Shown here in pieces: positions 47,604-47,780 of a stretch of DNA of 47,780 nucleotides (positions are counted from its first letter, which is position 1; each line of letters opens with the position of its first letter). The DNA is from Gallionella sp. (GTDB lineage: Bacteria; Pseudomonadota; Gammaproteobacteria; Burkholderiales; Gallionellaceae). The position numbers and the translations under genes were made by a program. The notes beneath the pieces were generated by a model that was given only the letters and a program-made list of their open reading frames with translations, was not told where the DNA came from and did not search any database. The stretch is from positions 1 to 47,780 of the forward strand of contig JAJDNO010000001.1 of NCBI GenBank assembly GCA_022340615.1, given 5' to 3'.

Positions 47604-47780
47604 CTATTCCTTTTTGTTCTTTTTCGCCTTTTCATCCAGCTCGCGCAAATGCGCCAGCTTTTCCGCAATCTTCGCTTCCAGTCCGTGATCGGTCGGTTCG
47701 TAGAAACTCACTTCCGGCATGTCGTCCGGAAAATAGGTTTCGCCCGCCGCATAGGCTTCTTCCTCGTTGTGCGCGTAGCG
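47604..47780 (-). CDS. rarA: Replication-associated recombination ATPase RarA, C-terminal end (partial)
   Basis: 58 codons plus stop, running off the window. The tail RYAHNEEEAYAAGETYFPD, then FYEPTDHGLEAKIAEKLAHLREL, is the conserved C-terminus of RarA/MgsA, an AAA+ clamp-loader-like ATPase acting at stalled forks. The rarA-serS order is common in proteobacteria. The AGGAA near the end of this gene may serve serS. Confidence 0.9.
   Translation of the reverse strand, partial: RYAHNEEEAYAAGETYFPDDMPEVSFYEPTDHGLEAKIAEKLAHLRELDEKAKKNKKE

Overview
The window looks like chromosome of a Nitrosomonadales-type betaproteobacterium, possibly a Gallionella/Sideroxydans relative. The support is the moderately high GC with strong G/C third positions, the rarA-serS and tRNA-Ser/mltF neighbourhood, the DUF4124 secreted protein, a small winged-helix protein ending in a PPASPGRK-type tail, and two hydrogenase-maturation gene pairs. 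The exact genus is inference. No phage, transposase or CRISPR array is visible. Most of the window is ordinary chromosomal coding sequence, interrupted by A/T-richer patches (about 8.5-8.75, 18.1-18.9, 22.4-24.5, 32.05-32.7, 41.5-42.0 and 43.1-43.5 kb).

Layout. 0-3.3 kb: 5' end of a GH15-type glucodextranase/glucoamylase (minus strand), a YfdX-family periplasmic protein, an aquaporin and a YkgJ cysteine-cluster protein. 3.3-6.6 kb: hypF-hypE. 6.7-10 kb: a beta-propeller-like lipoprotein with an Fn3 domain, then a Ser/Thr kinase fused to a cyclic-nucleotide-binding domain, preceded by a clear promoter and palindrome. 10-18.1 kb (minus): an M16 metallopeptidase and a YbhGFSR-like export system (HlyD adaptor, double ATPase, two ABC-2 permeases). 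A 32-codon reading frame sits exactly between the ATPase and the first permease. 18.4-20.2 kb: a small conserved hypothetical gene and hypA-hypB. 20.2-22.4 kb (minus): NfeD serine protease with a slipin/stomatin partner. 22.4-24.4 kb: an A/T-rich patch with a small coiled-coil/membrane protein under a doubly-operated promoter, and a porin-like outer-membrane protein. 24.5-28.8 kb: a TrpD-fold phosphoribosyltransferase relative coupled to a Rieske ferredoxin, a 6-phosphofructokinase and a SulP/STAS anion transporter. 29-32 kb (minus): modA-modB-modC-GNAT. 32.7-39.8 kb: a complete seven-gene MoxR/Bat operon (MoxR ATPase, DUF58, DUF4381, two VWA proteins, TPR protein, BatD). 39.9-47.8 kb: DUF4124 protein, glucokinase, winged-helix protein, non-canonical ADP-ribosylglycohydrolase-fold protein, lipoprotein, tRNA-Ser(CGA), MltF-type lytic transglycosylase, serS and the 3' end of rarA.

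How the parts fit. HypF/HypE make the nickel-hydrogenase cyanide ligand and HypA/HypB insert nickel, so the organism very probably matures an [NiFe] hydrogenase encoded elsewhere (hypC and hypD are not here). The GH15 enzyme, glucokinase and phosphofructokinase suggest it can mobilise a stored glucan into glycolysis. modABC brings in molybdate. Several loci are envelope quality-control or export functions (NfeD/slipin, M16, Bat, MltF, YbhGFSR-like).

No clear-cut undescribed defence or mobile system is present. The best candidates for new biology are the operator-controlled small protein at 22.6-23.0 kb, the micro-ORF inside the exporter operon, the TrpD-like/Rieske pair, and the ADP-ribosylglycohydrolase relative that lacks its metal ligands.
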